Shown here one piece after another: positions 18,456 through 27,358 of a DNA stretch of 64,000 nt. The notes under the pieces were generated by a model. That model was not told where the DNA came from. It saw only the letters and a program-made list of their open reading frames with translations, and did no database searches. Positions within the stretch are counted from its first letter, which is position 1; every line of letters begins with the position of its first letter. The stretch comes from AP-15 sp963833745 (GTDB lineage: Bacteria; Pseudomonadota; Alphaproteobacteria; ATCC43930; CGMCC-115725): the NCBI GenBank assembly GCA_963833745.1, contig CAWHZD010000007.1, positions 806,001 through 870,000 of the forward strand, read 5' to 3'. The position numbers were made by a program, and so were the translations under genes.

Positions 18456-18560
18456 CAGTCCTCGGCGTCAAGCTCGGCCTCGGCGCCGTGTTGGCGGATG
18501 AGCGTTAGCAGCGCGCAAAATGGCCATTTCGGGGGTCAGCGCGCGCCGGTAATGCCGGTG

Positions 18561-18728
18561 TTACATGCTGCCGCCACCACCACCGCCGTCACCACCGCCG
18601 TGGGTGGTGTCGTCATTATCTGGCGAATGGGGTGCGTAGGGTGCTGGTCCCGGCGCTGCTCCGATCGGGCCGCATCCGACCAGCGCTATCAGGATAAGAA
18701 ACGTGGTGAGCATCTTATGCAGGTTCAT
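18561..18728 (-). CDS. Very small lipoprotein (55 residues)
   Basis: ATG 18728 opens MNLHKMLTTFLILIALVGC, a short lipoprotein signal with lipobox LVGC. The mature peptide is only about 36 residues, Pro-rich and then Gly-rich with an acidic DNDD patch. Such short lipoproteins are common next to unrelated genes. The signal is convincing, but the poly-Gly tail and lack of a strong ribosome site lower confidence. Confidence 0.5.
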   Translation of the reverse strand: MNLHKMLTTFLILIALVGCGPIGAAPGPAPYAPHSPDNDDTTHGGGDGGGGGGSM

Positions 18729-19206
18729 GTACCCCACCCGGATCGACCATATCACGCCATGATGACGCTCGATCCAAGCCAAGACGAGACCCGCGCGCCC
18801 TCGTCGCCCTTCCACAGCACTCGCTGGATGCCAGCCCTGCGTCACCACGGCTGGCGCCCCTAAAGGCGATCCTGGAAGAGGTCGAACCGCCGGCGCCTCG
18901 CGATGCTGCCGGAGGATTGGAGTGGCCTAGATCCTATGCCCATTTGAGCCGGTCTGCGTGCCGTTTCCGCCTAAAGGGGTCCTCTCGTGCGGTGAAGTGG
19001 CCCGTGAGGTCGTCCGGATCGATTTTGACCTGCTGAATGGGATAAATCCATTCCACGTAGACAAAAAGCAGGCAAAGGCGAATGTTGGAATGCGAATACC
19101 ACTTACAGACGACTTCGCATACAATTCTCCACGCGCCTTCAAGGACACTGTAATTTGTTATTGTCCAGATGATAAAACCCAGTAACTGAAGACCAGAGAG
19201 GTTCTC
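18729..19206. other. Intergenic stretch upstream of the amidase
   Basis: The part from about 19040 to 19200 is clearly less GC-rich than its surroundings and should hold the amidase promoter. An open frame at 18958-19185 has no ribosome site or family likeness. AGAGAGG (19194-19200) is the probable ribosome site for ATG 19207. Confidence 0.5.
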
Positions 19207-20394
19207 ATGCCGGACGAGATCGCCACCGATGACATCAACGCCTTTGTACCCGGTCCGCGTGTCCGTATCGAAGGGCGGCCGGGTGGCCCGCTGGCCGGCC
19301 TCACCTTTGCGGCCAAGGATTTGTTCGATGTCGCCGGCCACCCGACCGGCGGCGGCAATCCCGATTGGGCGAAATACAACCCGATCCCGGCGCGCCATTC
19401 CTGGGCGGTGCAACGGCTGCTCGATACCGGCGCCACCCTGATCGGCAAGACCATCACCGACGAGGTTTCGCTCGGCATTGTCGGCGAGAACGCGTTCTAC
19501 GGCACGCCGGTCAATGTCCGCGCGCCCGGCCGGGTGCCCGGCGGTTCGTCCTCCGGTTCGGCCGCCGCGGTCGCCGCCGGGATCTGCGATACCGCGATCG
19601 GCACCGACACCGGCGGCTCGGTGAGGGTGCCGTCGAGCTTTTGTGGCCTCTACGGGGTCCGGCCGACCCATGGCCGGATCGACGTGTCGGGCATGCTGCC
19701 GCAGGCGCCGAGCTCCGATACGACCGGATGGTTCGCCCGCGACGCCGCCACCTTTGCCCGGATTTCCGCCGTCATGCTGGAAGAAGCGATCCCTGCCGTG
19801 CTGCCGAACCGACTGATCATCGCGGTCGATGCGTTCGCCTTCGCCGAACCGGAGGTGGGCGAGGCGCTACAACCGATGGTCGAAAAGCTGAAGGCACTGA
19901 TCGGCAACTCGAGCGAAGATATTATGGCGCCGGGCGGGATCGTGCAATGGGCGCGGGCGCAGCGCACGATCCAGCCCGCCGAGGCGTGGCTGACCTTCAG
20001 GGACTGGGTCGAGCGCTGCAACCCGCGTTTTGCCTACAGCGTGGCGCGCAATATCTACACGGGCTCGCAAATTTCCGAGACCGAACGTCATTGGGCCGAA
20101 CTGGTGCGCCGCGAGGCGCGCGGGCGGATGCGTCACCTGCTGCCTTCAGGGACGATCTTGTGCCTGCCGACGACCCCTTTTCCGGCGCCAAAGCGCGGCG
20201 AGCCGTTGGCGGTGGCGAGTGTCCAGCGTGACCGAATTCTGTGCCTGTGCGCGCATGGCGGGCTAACCGGCATACCGCAGGTCAGCATTCCTGGCAGCAC
20301 CGTCGACGGCTTGCCGATCGGTCTCTCGATCATCGGCGGCCAAGGCACCGATGCGACCCTGATCGCCGTGGCAAAGGCCCTCGCGGCCGATTAA
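19207..20394 (+). CDS. Amidase signature family enzyme
   Basis: The 395-residue enzyme hydrolyses an amide by the Ser-cisSer-Lys triad: Lys37 (TFAAKD), the GGSSSGS loop (112-118) with the cis-Ser, and the nucleophile S138 in GTDTGGSVRVPSSFCG. Length and the GLYGVRPTHGRI segment fit short bacterial amidases (indoleacetamide/AtzF-like group). It lacks the GatA-specific C-terminus and there is no gatB or gatC, so it is not the tRNA amidotransferase. Substrate unknown. It stands alone. Confidence 0.88.
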   Translation: MPDEIATDDINAFVPGPRVRIEGRPGGPLAGLTFAAKDLFDVAGHPTGGGNPDWAKYNPIPARHSWAVQRLLDTGATLIGKTITDEVSLGIVGENAFYGTPVNVRAPGRVPGGSSSGSAAAVAAGICDTAIGTDTGGSVRVPSSFCGLYGVRPTHGRIDVSGMLPQAPSSDTTGWFARDAATFARISAVMLEEAIPAVLPNRLIIAVDAFAFAEPEVGEALQPMVEKLKALIGNSSEDIMAPGGIVQWARAQRTIQPAEAWLTFRDWVERCNPRFAYSVARNIYTGSQISETERHWAELVRREARGRMRHLLPSGTILCLPTTPFPAPKRGEPLAVASVQRDRILCLCAHGGLTGIPQVSIPGSTVDGLPIGLSIIGGQGTDATLIAVAKALAAD

Positions 20395-20417
20395 GCGCAA
20401 CTCTTTTTGCCCAACCA

Positions 20418-20507
20418 GTCATAGCGAGCGCAGCGAGGCAATCCCGGGCCCCTGACGCGCATCCGACCGGGATTGCTTCGTCGCGCGAGGAGCGCCGCGG
20501 AGTGATG
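20418..20507. repeat. Palindromic intergenic repeat, family A
   Basis: An imperfect inverted repeat in which GCGAGGCAATCCCGG pairs with CCGGGATTGCTTCGTCGC. The same design (GTCATTGCGAG...GCAATC / GATTGCTTCG...CGCAATGA) recurs at 51867-51955. These resemble widespread REP-like elements of alphaproteobacteria. It lies in the 354-base gap between the amidase and pirin genes, which otherwise shows nothing. Confidence 0.65.
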
Positions 20508-20748
20508 AGGTGGACGGTCCCTGCTCCGCGCCATCGAAGTGCTTTAAGGCGGTCGTTTTTCAAACGCCACATGGAGGAGGTGCAGGAATGATGAATCGCG
20601 GACCGTGTTAGGAGACGAACTTGCCGGCGCTGGGCTGCGTGCCGAGGGACAGGCTGGTTTGCGGTTCGGGGTCTTTAATTCCTAGTGACACGCCCGATCT
20701 GATAGCGATCGCCGAGGCGCCCGACGCCTCGCAACGAGGAAGACCGAC

Positions 20749-21447
20749 ATGATCGAACGCAGACCCTTTGCAAAGTTGGGCGGGGCGAACCATGGCTGGC
20801 TCGCCACCAAGCATCATTTCTCCTTCGCCGACTACCAGGATCCGGAGCGGATGAATTGGGGCCGGGTGCGGGTGTGGAACGACGACGAGATCGCGCCCGA
20901 CACCGGCTTTCCGCCGCACCCGCACGCCGACATGGAAATCATCACCTATGTCACCGAGGGGGCGGTCACCCATCAGGACAGTCTCGGCAACAAGGGCCGC
21001 ACCGAAGCCGGCGACGTGCAGGTCATGAGCGCCGGTACCGGCATCCGTCATTCCGAATACAATCGGGAGCCGGAGACGACCAAGCTGTTCCAAATCTGGA
21101 TTCTGCCGACGGAGCGCGGCGCACCGCCGAGCTGGGGGACCCGGCCGTTCCCGAAAGGCGCGCGTTCCGGCCGGTTCGTGCCGTTGGCAAGCGGCTTCGA
21201 GGACGATGCCGAGGCCCTGCCGATCCGCACCGATGCGCGGGTGCTGGGCGCCACGCTTCACGCCGGCGAGACCGTCGACTATCCGCTGGGCCGGGAGCGC
21301 CACGGCTATCTGGTGCCGGCCAAGGGCGCGGTCGAAGTCAATGGCATACGGCTCGACGCGCGCGACGGTGCCGCGATCCGCGATGAGGCGGGGTTGCGCA
21401 TTCGTGCGCTCGACGACGCCGAACTGGTGCTCGTCGACGCCGCCTGA
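20749..21447 (+). CDS. Pirin family protein (YhhW-like bicupin)
   Basis: 232 residues with two cupin barrels. The first has the metal ligands of pirins: HPHADMEI (two His), THQDSLG (His) and RHSEYN. The family start (fakLGGANHGWL, HHFSFADYQDP) is present. Members such as E. coli YhhW show quercetin 2,3-dioxygenase activity in vitro, and human pirin is a redox-sensing cofactor; the role in this organism is unknown. The second barrel lacks the ligands, as usual. Single gene upstream of the rplU promoter. Confidence 0.9.
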   Translation: MIERRPFAKLGGANHGWLATKHHFSFADYQDPERMNWGRVRVWNDDEIAPDTGFPPHPHADMEIITYVTEGAVTHQDSLGNKGRTEAGDVQVMSAGTGIRHSEYNREPETTKLFQIWILPTERGAPPSWGTRPFPKGARSGRFVPLASGFEDDAEALPIRTDARVLGATLHAGETVDYPLGRERHGYLVPAKGAVEVNGIRLDARDGAAIRDEAGLRIRALDDAELVLVDAA

Positions 21448-21463
21448 GCGGTTGGCAGCCTCG

Positions 21464-21491
21464 TTGACAGCGCGAGGGCTGCCGCTATAGT
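21464..21491 (+). promoter_or_regulatory. Sigma-70 promoter of the rplU-rpmA operon
   Basis: TTGACA at 21464-21469 and TATAGT at 21486-21491 are separated by 16 bases, an excellent housekeeping promoter. It lies about 95 bases upstream of rplU. The GC-rich leader between could form structures used in ribosomal-protein autoregulation, though no known motif was identified. Confidence 0.8.
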
Positions 21492-21584
21492 GCGCGCCCT
21501 CGCCGGCGGGGTGGCCCGCTGGCGGCAGCGCAGTGCGTCTCTAATGGTTGCGGCCGCGGCGCGTTAACCGATATCGGCTATATC

Positions 21585-21944
21585 ATGTTTGCAGTGATCC
21601 GAACCGGCGGCAAGCAGTACAAGGTCGCCCAGGACGATTTGATCGCCGTCGAGAAGCTGGCGGGCGAGCCCGGCGCGGTCGTCGAATTCGACGAGGTGCT
21701 AATGCTCGGCGACGGCGCCGAAGTCGCGACCGGCGCGCCGCTGGTCGCCGGCGCCACGGTCAGCGCCACCGTCGTCGAGCAGAGTTGCGCGGCGAAGATC
21801 ATCGTTTTCAAGAAGAAGCGGCGGCAAAATTATCGGCGTAAGAAGGGTCATCGCCAATACCAGACCGTGTTGCGCATTACCGAGATCCGCGGCGCCGGCG
21901 GTGTGCAGCCCGCCGCAGAGGAAGGAGCTTCGAATGGCCCATAA
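21585..21944 (+). CDS. rplU: 50S ribosomal protein L21
   Basis: The 119-residue L21 begins MFAVIRTGGKQYKV and has the conserved KIIVFKKKRRQNYRRKKGHR RNA-binding stretch and the TVLRITEI end. A C-terminal tail of about 15 residues (GAGGVQPAAEEGASNGP) is usual in alphaproteobacteria. It overlaps rpmA by 11 bases, so the two are probably translationally coupled. Confidence 0.97.
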   Translation: MFAVIRTGGKQYKVAQDDLIAVEKLAGEPGAVVEFDEVLMLGDGAEVATGAPLVAGATVSATVVEQSCAAKIIVFKKKRRQNYRRKKGHRQYQTVLRITEIRGAGGVQPAAEEGASNGP

Positions 21945-22218
21945 GAAAGCGGGCGGTTCGTCGCGCAATGGGCGCGACAGCCGCGGCCGACGCCTCGGCG
22001 TCAAGAAGTATGGCGGTGAGGCGGTTATCCCCGGCAACATCATCGTGCGCCAGCGCGGCACCAAGTTTCATCCCGGCGAGCATGTCGGAATCGGCCGCGA
22101 CCATACGCTGTTTGCAACCGTGGGCGGTGCGGTGCGATTTTACACCGGCATCGCTGGACGGTCTTATGTGTCGGTGGTGCCGCCGGCACCGCCGGCGGTG
22201 GCTGAAGCTGCCGAATAG
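21934..22218 (+). CDS. rpmA: 50S ribosomal protein L27
   Basis: 94 residues beginning MAHKKAGGSSRNGRDSRGRR, the classical L27 N-terminus that reaches the peptidyl-transferase centre. There is no cleavable N-terminal extension of the Firmicutes kind. GAAGGAG precedes ATG 21934. A terminator follows at 22246. Confidence 0.97.
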   Translation: MAHKKAGGSSRNGRDSRGRRLGVKKYGGEAVIPGNIIVRQRGTKFHPGEHVGIGRDHTLFATVGGAVRFYTGIAGRSYVSVVPPAPPAVAEAAE

Positions 22219-22245
22219 CCGTTTCCCGATTGGCGCCGAAGTTCG

Positions 22246-22276
22246 AGGGGAGCGGCCCGGCCGCTCCCCTTTCTTG
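22246..22276 (+). terminator. Rho-independent terminator after rpmA
   Basis: AGGGGAGCGGCC (22246-22257) is perfectly complementary to GGCCGCTCCCCT (22259-22270) and is followed by TTTCTTGT. Transcription of the ribosomal-protein pair probably stops or is attenuated here before obg, whose start is only a few bases further on. Confidence 0.8.
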
Positions 22277-22287
22277 TGGCTCTGCCG

Positions 22288-23334
22288 ATGCAGTTTCTTG
22301 ACCAGTGCAAAATCTATCTGAAAAGCGGTGACGGCGGCCGCGGCGCGTCGAGCTTTCGGCGCGAGAAGTTCATCGAATTCGGCGGCCCCGACGGCGGCAA
22401 CGGCGGCAAGGGCGGCGACATCGTCTTTGTCGCGGCGGACAATCTGAACACCTTGATCGACTATCGCTACCGCCAGCATTTCCGGGCAGCGGACGGCCGC
22501 CCCGGTGCCGGGCGCGAAAGAAGTGGTGCCAATGCCGACGACCTTGAGCTCCAGGTTCCGGCCGGAACGCAGATCATGGACGAGGACAATGACGAGGTGC
22601 TGGCCGATCTGACCCGGCCGGGCGAGCGCGTCGTGTTTCTGCGCGGCGGAGACGGCGGCTTTGGCAACACCCACTACAAAAGCTCGACCAACCGCGCGCC
22701 GCGCCGCGCCGATCCCGGCTGGCCGGGCAAGGAGGCATGGGTTTGGCTGCGGCTGAAGCTGATCGCCGATGTCGGGCTCGTCGGCATGCCCAATGCCGGG
22801 AAATCGACCTTTCTCGCCGCGGTCTCGCATGCACGGCCAAAGATCGCCGACTACCCGTTCACGACCCTAAAGCCGCAGCTCGGCGTCGTCCGGCTGCACG
22901 ACGACGAGTTCGTGCTTGCCGATCTGCCGGGATTGATCGAGGGAGCCAGCGAGGGAGTCGGCATCGGCACCCGCTTTCTCGGCCATGTCGAGCGCTGCGT
23001 GGTAATTCTGCATCTCGTCGACGGCACGCTCGACGATGTTGGCGGCGCCTACCGCGCGATCCGGCAGGAGCTGGCGGCCTACGGCCACGGGCTCGCCGCC
23101 AAGCCGGAAATCGTCGGGCTCAACAAGATCGACGCGCTCGATCCCGACATGGTGACAGCAAAGATCCGGCGGCTGCGCCGTACCGCTGGGCGTGGCGCGA
23201 AGATCGTGCGGCTGTCCGGCGTCAGCGGCGCCGGCGTGCCGGAGGCGCTGGGCCTACTGTTCGCGACGCTGGCCGAAGAGCGCGCGGCGGATGGCGTGGG
23301 AGCGGAAGTGGAAGCACTCGCTCACGCCTCGTGA
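22288..23334 (+). CDS. obgE: Obg/CgtA family GTPase
   Basis: This 348-residue ribosome-assembly and stress GTPase has the glycine-rich Obg fold (QFLDQCKIYLKSGDGGRGASSF; GGNGGKGGDI) and the G domain (G1 GMPNAGKST, G3 DLPG, G4 NKID). The C-terminal OCT region is very short. ATG 22288 is chosen because MQFLDQ is the family start; an in-frame GTG lies four codons upstream. Its stop overlaps the proB start (GTGA), giving an obg-proB-proA operon. Confidence 0.95.
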   Translation: MQFLDQCKIYLKSGDGGRGASSFRREKFIEFGGPDGGNGGKGGDIVFVAADNLNTLIDYRYRQHFRAADGRPGAGRERSGANADDLELQVPAGTQIMDEDNDEVLADLTRPGERVVFLRGGDGGFGNTHYKSSTNRAPRRADPGWPGKEAWVWLRLKLIADVGLVGMPNAGKSTFLAAVSHARPKIADYPFTTLKPQLGVVRLHDDEFVLADLPGLIEGASEGVGIGTRFLGHVERCVVILHLVDGTLDDVGGAYRAIRQELAAYGHGLAAKPEIVGLNKIDALDPDMVTAKIRRLRRTAGRGAKIVRLSGVSGAGVPEALGLLFATLAEERAADGVGAEVEALAHAS

Positions 23335-24494
23335 CCGGAGGGAGTGCAGGGTCGCGGGCGGCGGAGTCGCTGGCCGCTGCGAAGAGGCTCGTCGTCAAGA
23401 TCGGGTCGGCGTTATTGGTTACCGACACCGGCGAAATTCGCCGCGCCTGGCTCGATCTGTTGGCCGACGACGTTGCTCGGTGCCGCGCCCGCGACCAGGA
23501 GGTGATCCTCGTTTCCTCGGGCGCGATTGCGGTCGGCCGCCAGCATCTCGGGCTCGACGGCAATCGGCTGCGGCTCGAGGAAAAGCAGGCCGCCGCGGCC
23601 ACCGGCCAGATCCGCCTCGCACACGCCTATCAGGAGGCGCTCGCGCGCCACCGCATCACCGTCGCCCAAATCCTTCTGACCCTGGAAGACACCGAGGTAC
23701 GGCGGCGCCATTTGAACGCGCGCGCCACCTTTGCCCAGTTGTTACGGCTTGGTGCCGTGCCCATGGTCAACGAGAACGACACGATCACCACCGCCGAAAT
23801 CCGCTTTGGCGACAACGACCGGCTCGCCGCCCGCGTCGCGCAGATGACGAGCGCCGACATGCTGGTTCTGCTGTCGGACATCGACGGGCTCTACACCGCC
23901 GACCCACGAAAATACCCTGATGCGCGCCACATCTCGGTGGTGCAGGAGATCGTGCCGGAAATCGAAGCGATGGCCGGCGAAGCCGCCCCGGGCTACAGCT
24001 CCGGCGGGATGGTCACCAAGCTCGCCGCCGCGCGGATCGCCATGAATGCCGGCTGCCAAATGCTGATCGCCCGCGGCGTCCCGCATGCAGGGCGAACAAT
24101 GGCGCCGCTCGGCGCGATCGAAGCCGGCGAACGCGCGACCCTGTTTCTGCCGCGTGGCGAGCCGCGTTCGGCGCGCAAGGCGTGGATCGCCGGGACGGTA
24201 GAGCCATCGGGCATCGTCATCGTCGATGACGGCGCCGCTCTGGCGCTGCGCCGCGGCCGTAGCCTGCTGCCGGCAGGCGTCGTCGCCGTCGAAGGCATGT
24301 TCGAGCGTGGCGATGCGGTAATCGTGCGCACCCGCACCGGGGCGGAAGCGGGCCGCGGGTTGTCCGCCTATTCGAGTGCCGACATTTGCCGCATCGCCGG
24401 GCACAAGACTGGTGAAATCGCCGGCATCCTCGGCTACCGTGGACGCGACGAGATCATCCATCGCGACGATCTGGTGATGACCGAGAGCCGATGA
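23331..24494 (+). CDS. proB: Glutamate 5-kinase
   Basis: The 387-residue enzyme phosphorylates glutamate, the first step of proline synthesis. It has the amino acid kinase fold (RLVVKIGSALLV start, VSSGAIAVG, VNENDTI, FGDNDRLAA) and a C-terminal PUA domain (about 290-380) as in E. coli ProB. GTG 23331 overlaps the obg stop in GTGA. The same frame is open for 200 codons upstream inside obg, but that part is antisense-like and not conserved. It overlaps proA by four bases. Confidence 0.95.
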   Translation: MTGGSAGSRAAESLAAAKRLVVKIGSALLVTDTGEIRRAWLDLLADDVARCRARDQEVILVSSGAIAVGRQHLGLDGNRLRLEEKQAAAATGQIRLAHAYQEALARHRITVAQILLTLEDTEVRRRHLNARATFAQLLRLGAVPMVNENDTITTAEIRFGDNDRLAARVAQMTSADMLVLLSDIDGLYTADPRKYPDARHISVVQEIVPEIEAMAGEAAPGYSSGGMVTKLAAARIAMNAGCQMLIARGVPHAGRTMAPLGAIEAGERATLFLPRGEPRSARKAWIAGTVEPSGIVIVDDGAALALRRGRSLLPAGVVAVEGMFERGDAVIVRTRTGAEAGRGLSAYSSADICRIAGHKTGEIAGILGYRGRDEIIHRDDLVMTESR

Positions 24495-25807
24495 GCCCAA
24501 ATCCCATGACCGGCGAAGCCCTGCTGCACGATCGCACGTCGATTTCGGCAAGCGATCTGGCGCGGGAAATGGCCGAAATTGGCCGCCGCGCGCGGGTCGC
24601 CGCTGCTGAGCTGGCCTTGGCTCCGGCCGAGGCCAAGGTGGCCGCGTTGCGCGCCGCCGCCGGTTCCGTGCGGGCATATGAGCAGGAAATCCTCGCCGCC
24701 AACGCGCGCGACCTCGCCGAGGCTGCCAGCGGGGACCTCACCCCGGCCTTGCGCGATCGCCTCGCCCTCGATCACAAACGGCTCGACGCTGTCGCCGCCG
24801 GACTCGAAGCGATTGCCGAATTGCCCGATCCGGTCGGCCGCACGCTGGCTCGCTGGACCCAGCCGAACGGGCTCGACATCGAGCGTATCGCGGTGCCGCT
24901 CGGCGTCATCGGCATCATCTATGAGAGCCGGCCGAATGTGACCGCCGACGCCGGCGGCCTTGCACTCAAATCCGGCAATGCTGCGATCTTGCGCGGCGGG
25001 TCGGAGAGCTTTTATTCGTCGCGCGCATTGGTCGCCGCTCTCGGCGAGGGCCTGCGCGCCGCCGCGTTGCCGGAGGCTGCCATTCAGCTCGTGCCGACCC
25101 GCGACCGCGCCGCGGTCGGGCTGATGCTCGGCATGAGCGGTGTCATCGACATCATCGTCCCGCGCGGCGGGGCGTCCTTGATCGAGCGGGTTCAGCGCGA
25201 GAGCCGCATCCCGGTCATCGCCCATCTCGAGGGGCTGTGCCACACCTATGTCGACCGCGCCGCCGACCCCGAGAAGGCGCGCAAGATCGTGCTCAACGCC
25301 AAGATGCGGCGGGTGTCGATCTGCGGTGCCACCGAGACCTTGCTGGTCGACCGTAAGGTGGCGACGACGGTCCTGCCGCCGATTCTCGCTGATTTGCGCG
25401 CCGCCGGCTGCGAATTGCGCGGCGATCCCCAAGTCCTCTCGCTCGATGGCGCGGTGATGCCGGCGACCGAGCAGGACTGGCGCACCGAATACCTCGACGC
25501 GATCCTCGCCGTCCGCATCGTCGACGGGATTGAGGCGGCGATCGCGCACATCGAGCGCTTCGGCTCGCACCACACCGATGCGATCGTTACCGAAGACCCA
25601 ACCGCGGCGGAGCGCTTTTTGCGCGAAGTCGACAGCGCCATCGTGCTGGTCAACGCCTCGACCCAGTTCGCCGATGGCGGCGAGTTCGGCCTGGGAGCCG
25701 AGATCGGCATCTCGACCCAGCGGCTGCCGCCGCGCGGCCCGGTCGGCGCCGAGCAATTGACGACCTACAAATACCTCGTGCGCGGCAACGGCCAGGTGCG
25801 GCCCTGA
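24491..25807 (+). CDS. proA: Gamma-glutamyl phosphate reductase
   Basis: 438 residues of the aldehyde dehydrogenase superfamily. It reduces glutamyl phosphate with NADPH to glutamate semialdehyde, the second step of proline synthesis. Visible are the cofactor segment GVIGIIYESRPNVTADA, the catalytic Cys in HLEGLCHTYVD and the end block FGLGAEIGISTQRL. ATGA overlap with proB implies coupling. The stop TGA (25805-25807) overlaps the presumed nadD start. Confidence 0.95.
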   Translation: MSPNPMTGEALLHDRTSISASDLAREMAEIGRRARVAAAELALAPAEAKVAALRAAAGSVRAYEQEILAANARDLAEAASGDLTPALRDRLALDHKRLDAVAAGLEAIAELPDPVGRTLARWTQPNGLDIERIAVPLGVIGIIYESRPNVTADAGGLALKSGNAAILRGGSESFYSSRALVAALGEGLRAAALPEAAIQLVPTRDRAAVGLMLGMSGVIDIIVPRGGASLIERVQRESRIPVIAHLEGLCHTYVDRAADPEKARKIVLNAKMRRVSICGATETLLVDRKVATTVLPPILADLRAAGCELRGDPQVLSLDGAVMPATEQDWRTEYLDAILAVRIVDGIEAAIAHIERFGSHHTDAIVTEDPTAAERFLREVDSAIVLVNASTQFADGGEFGLGAEIGISTQRLPPRGPVGAEQLTTYKYLVRGNGQVRP

Positions 25808-26853
25808 ACGCCGTCGCGGCAGAGGGTCAGTTTCGCGGCGGCCGGCATCGCCGCATCGGGCTCTTGGGCGGCTCGTTCAACCCGGCTCATCGCGGCCATC
25901 TGCATCTGAGCCTGACCGCACTCCGGCATCTCGACCTCGACGAGGTGTGGTGGCTGGTCTCGCCACAGAACCCGTTGAAGCCGGTTGCCGGCATGAAGCC
26001 GTTCGAGGAGCGTCTCGAACAGGCGCAGCAGGTCGCAACCGGGCACCAGCGCATCCGCGTCACCGATGTCGAGAACCGGCTCGGCGGCTCGCATTACACC
26101 GCCGACACGCTGAAGAGCCTGACCCGGCGTTTTCCGCAGCTGCGTTTTGTGTGGCTGATGGGCGGCGACAATCTGGTCCAGCTGCCGCGCTGGGCGCGCT
26201 GGACCGAGATCTTCCAAACGGTGCCCGTTGCCGTCTTCGATCGCCCTTCCTACACTCAGAGAGCGCTCGCCGGCGTTGCCGCACATCGGTTCGCCCGGAG
26301 CCGCGTGGCGCAAGCATCCGCGCGCCGGTTGGCTGAGACAGAACCGCCGGCCTGGGTGTTCTTTCACACCCGGCTCGACCCAACGTCGGCGACCAGCATC
26401 CGATCCCAGCGTGAAACAAAATTGACGCATTCTTCTACGGAGCAAGAACCCGAATTGGGAACGATCACCGCGCTGCCCGCGCGCTCTCGTTTCCGGCAAT
26501 CCCGGATAGCCGAGTCGCGGGAGATCCTCGACCTCGTGCTGAAGACGCTCGATGACGGCAAGGCCGAGGAGATCGTCACGATCGACCTTGCCGGCAAAAC
26601 CACAATCGCCGATCACATGGTCATCGCCAGCGGTCGCTCCGCGCGCCAGGTGGCGGCCTTGACCGATCACCTCGAAGAGGTGCTGTCGCGCCTTGTGCGG
26701 ATTTCGATCGAGGGCAAGGGACAGGGCGACTGGGTCCTGATCGACGCCAGCGACGTGATCGTGCATCTGTTCCGGCCCGAAATCCGCGCCTATTACAATC
26801 TTGAAAAGATGTGGGGCGCTGCATTTCCCGACGCCGAAGCGGTCCGGCAATAG
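25804..26853 (+). CDS. nadD: NadD nicotinate-nucleotide adenylyltransferase joined in frame to ribosomal silencing factor RsfS
   Basis: One uninterrupted frame of up to 349 residues. The first 215 are NadD: GGSFNPAHRGH nucleotide-binding motif and late TSATSIR. A linker of about 35 residues follows, then RsfS (DLVLKTLDDGKAEEIVTIDL, ADHMVIASGRS, GDWVLIDASDVIVHLF). NadD makes nicotinate adenine dinucleotide; RsfS binds L14 and blocks subunit joining. The genes are usually neighbours with a stop between; here there is none. RsfS could also start separately at an in-frame TTG (26455) with GGAG 12 bases upstream. No ATG, GTG or TTG precedes the RIGLLGGSF block; the CTG at 25804 overlapping the proA stop is my choice. 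TTG 25864 would lose the first strand. Confidence 0.82.
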   Translation: MNAVAAEGQFRGGRHRRIGLLGGSFNPAHRGHLHLSLTALRHLDLDEVWWLVSPQNPLKPVAGMKPFEERLEQAQQVATGHQRIRVTDVENRLGGSHYTADTLKSLTRRFPQLRFVWLMGGDNLVQLPRWARWTEIFQTVPVAVFDRPSYTQRALAGVAAHRFARSRVAQASARRLAETEPPAWVFFHTRLDPTSATSIRSQRETKLTHSSTEQEPELGTITALPARSRFRQSRIAESREILDLVLKTLDDGKAEEIVTIDLAGKTTIADHMVIASGRSARQVAALTDHLEEVLSRLVRISIEGKGQGDWVLIDASDVIVHLFRPEIRAYYNLEKMWGAAFPDAEAVRQ

Positions 26854-26868
26854 CGCGGGACGCGGTCG

Positions 26869-27327
26869 ATCCGGGTCCGCATTCTCGCGATCGGGCGGCT
26901 GCGCGGCGGACCCCTAAAGGAGCTGCAAACGCTGTACGCGGCGCGGATCGTGCCGCCACCGGCGATCGTCGAGCTTGACGTAAAGCAACGTCTGCCGCCG
27001 ACCATGGTAAAGGCGCGCGAGGCCGAGCTGATCCTCGAAGCGCTACCCGCTGGTGCGACCCTCGTCGCCCTCGACGAGCACGGTGCGGGGTGGTCGAGCC
27101 GCGAACTTGCCCACCGCCTCGCGGCATGGCGTGACCGCGGCGTGCCCGAACTCGCCTTTGCCATCGGCGGCGCCGAAGGCCTCGGCGCCACGATCCTCGG
27201 CCGCGCGACCGCGATTCTGTCGCTCGGACCGATGACCTGGCCGCATCTTCTGGTGCGAGGCATGCTGCTCGAACAGCTCTATCGGGCGCAGCAGATCCTC
27301 GCCGGTCACCCCTACCACCGGGACTAG
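26869..27327 (+). CDS. rlmH: 23S rRNA (pseudouridine1915-N3)-methyltransferase
   Basis: RlmH methylates pseudouridine 1915 in the 70S ribosome. The SPOUT fold is recognisable from VRILAIGRLRGGPLKELQ through LDEHGAGWSSRELAHRL to the knot region FAIGGAEGLG and LGPMTWPHLLVRGMLLEQLYRA, ending HPYHRD. Counting from ATC 26869 it has 152 residues, near the family's 155. Standard start codons are missing at this position; the first one, GTG 26950, would delete about 27 residues of the first domain. It is in the same frame as nadD/rsfS, separated by a single TAG. Confidence 0.85.
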   Translation: MRVRILAIGRLRGGPLKELQTLYAARIVPPPAIVELDVKQRLPPTMVKAREAELILEALPAGATLVALDEHGAGWSSRELAHRLAAWRDRGVPELAFAIGGAEGLGATILGRATAILSLGPMTWPHLLVRGMLLEQLYRAQQILAGHPYHRD

Positions 27328-27358
27328 CCAGGGCAGGGGTCGGGCGGCTTGCTTCGGG

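Noticed and set aside
18958..19185. 75-codon plus-strand frame before the amidase
   Set aside because: No ribosome site and no conserved features; overlaps the likely promoter.
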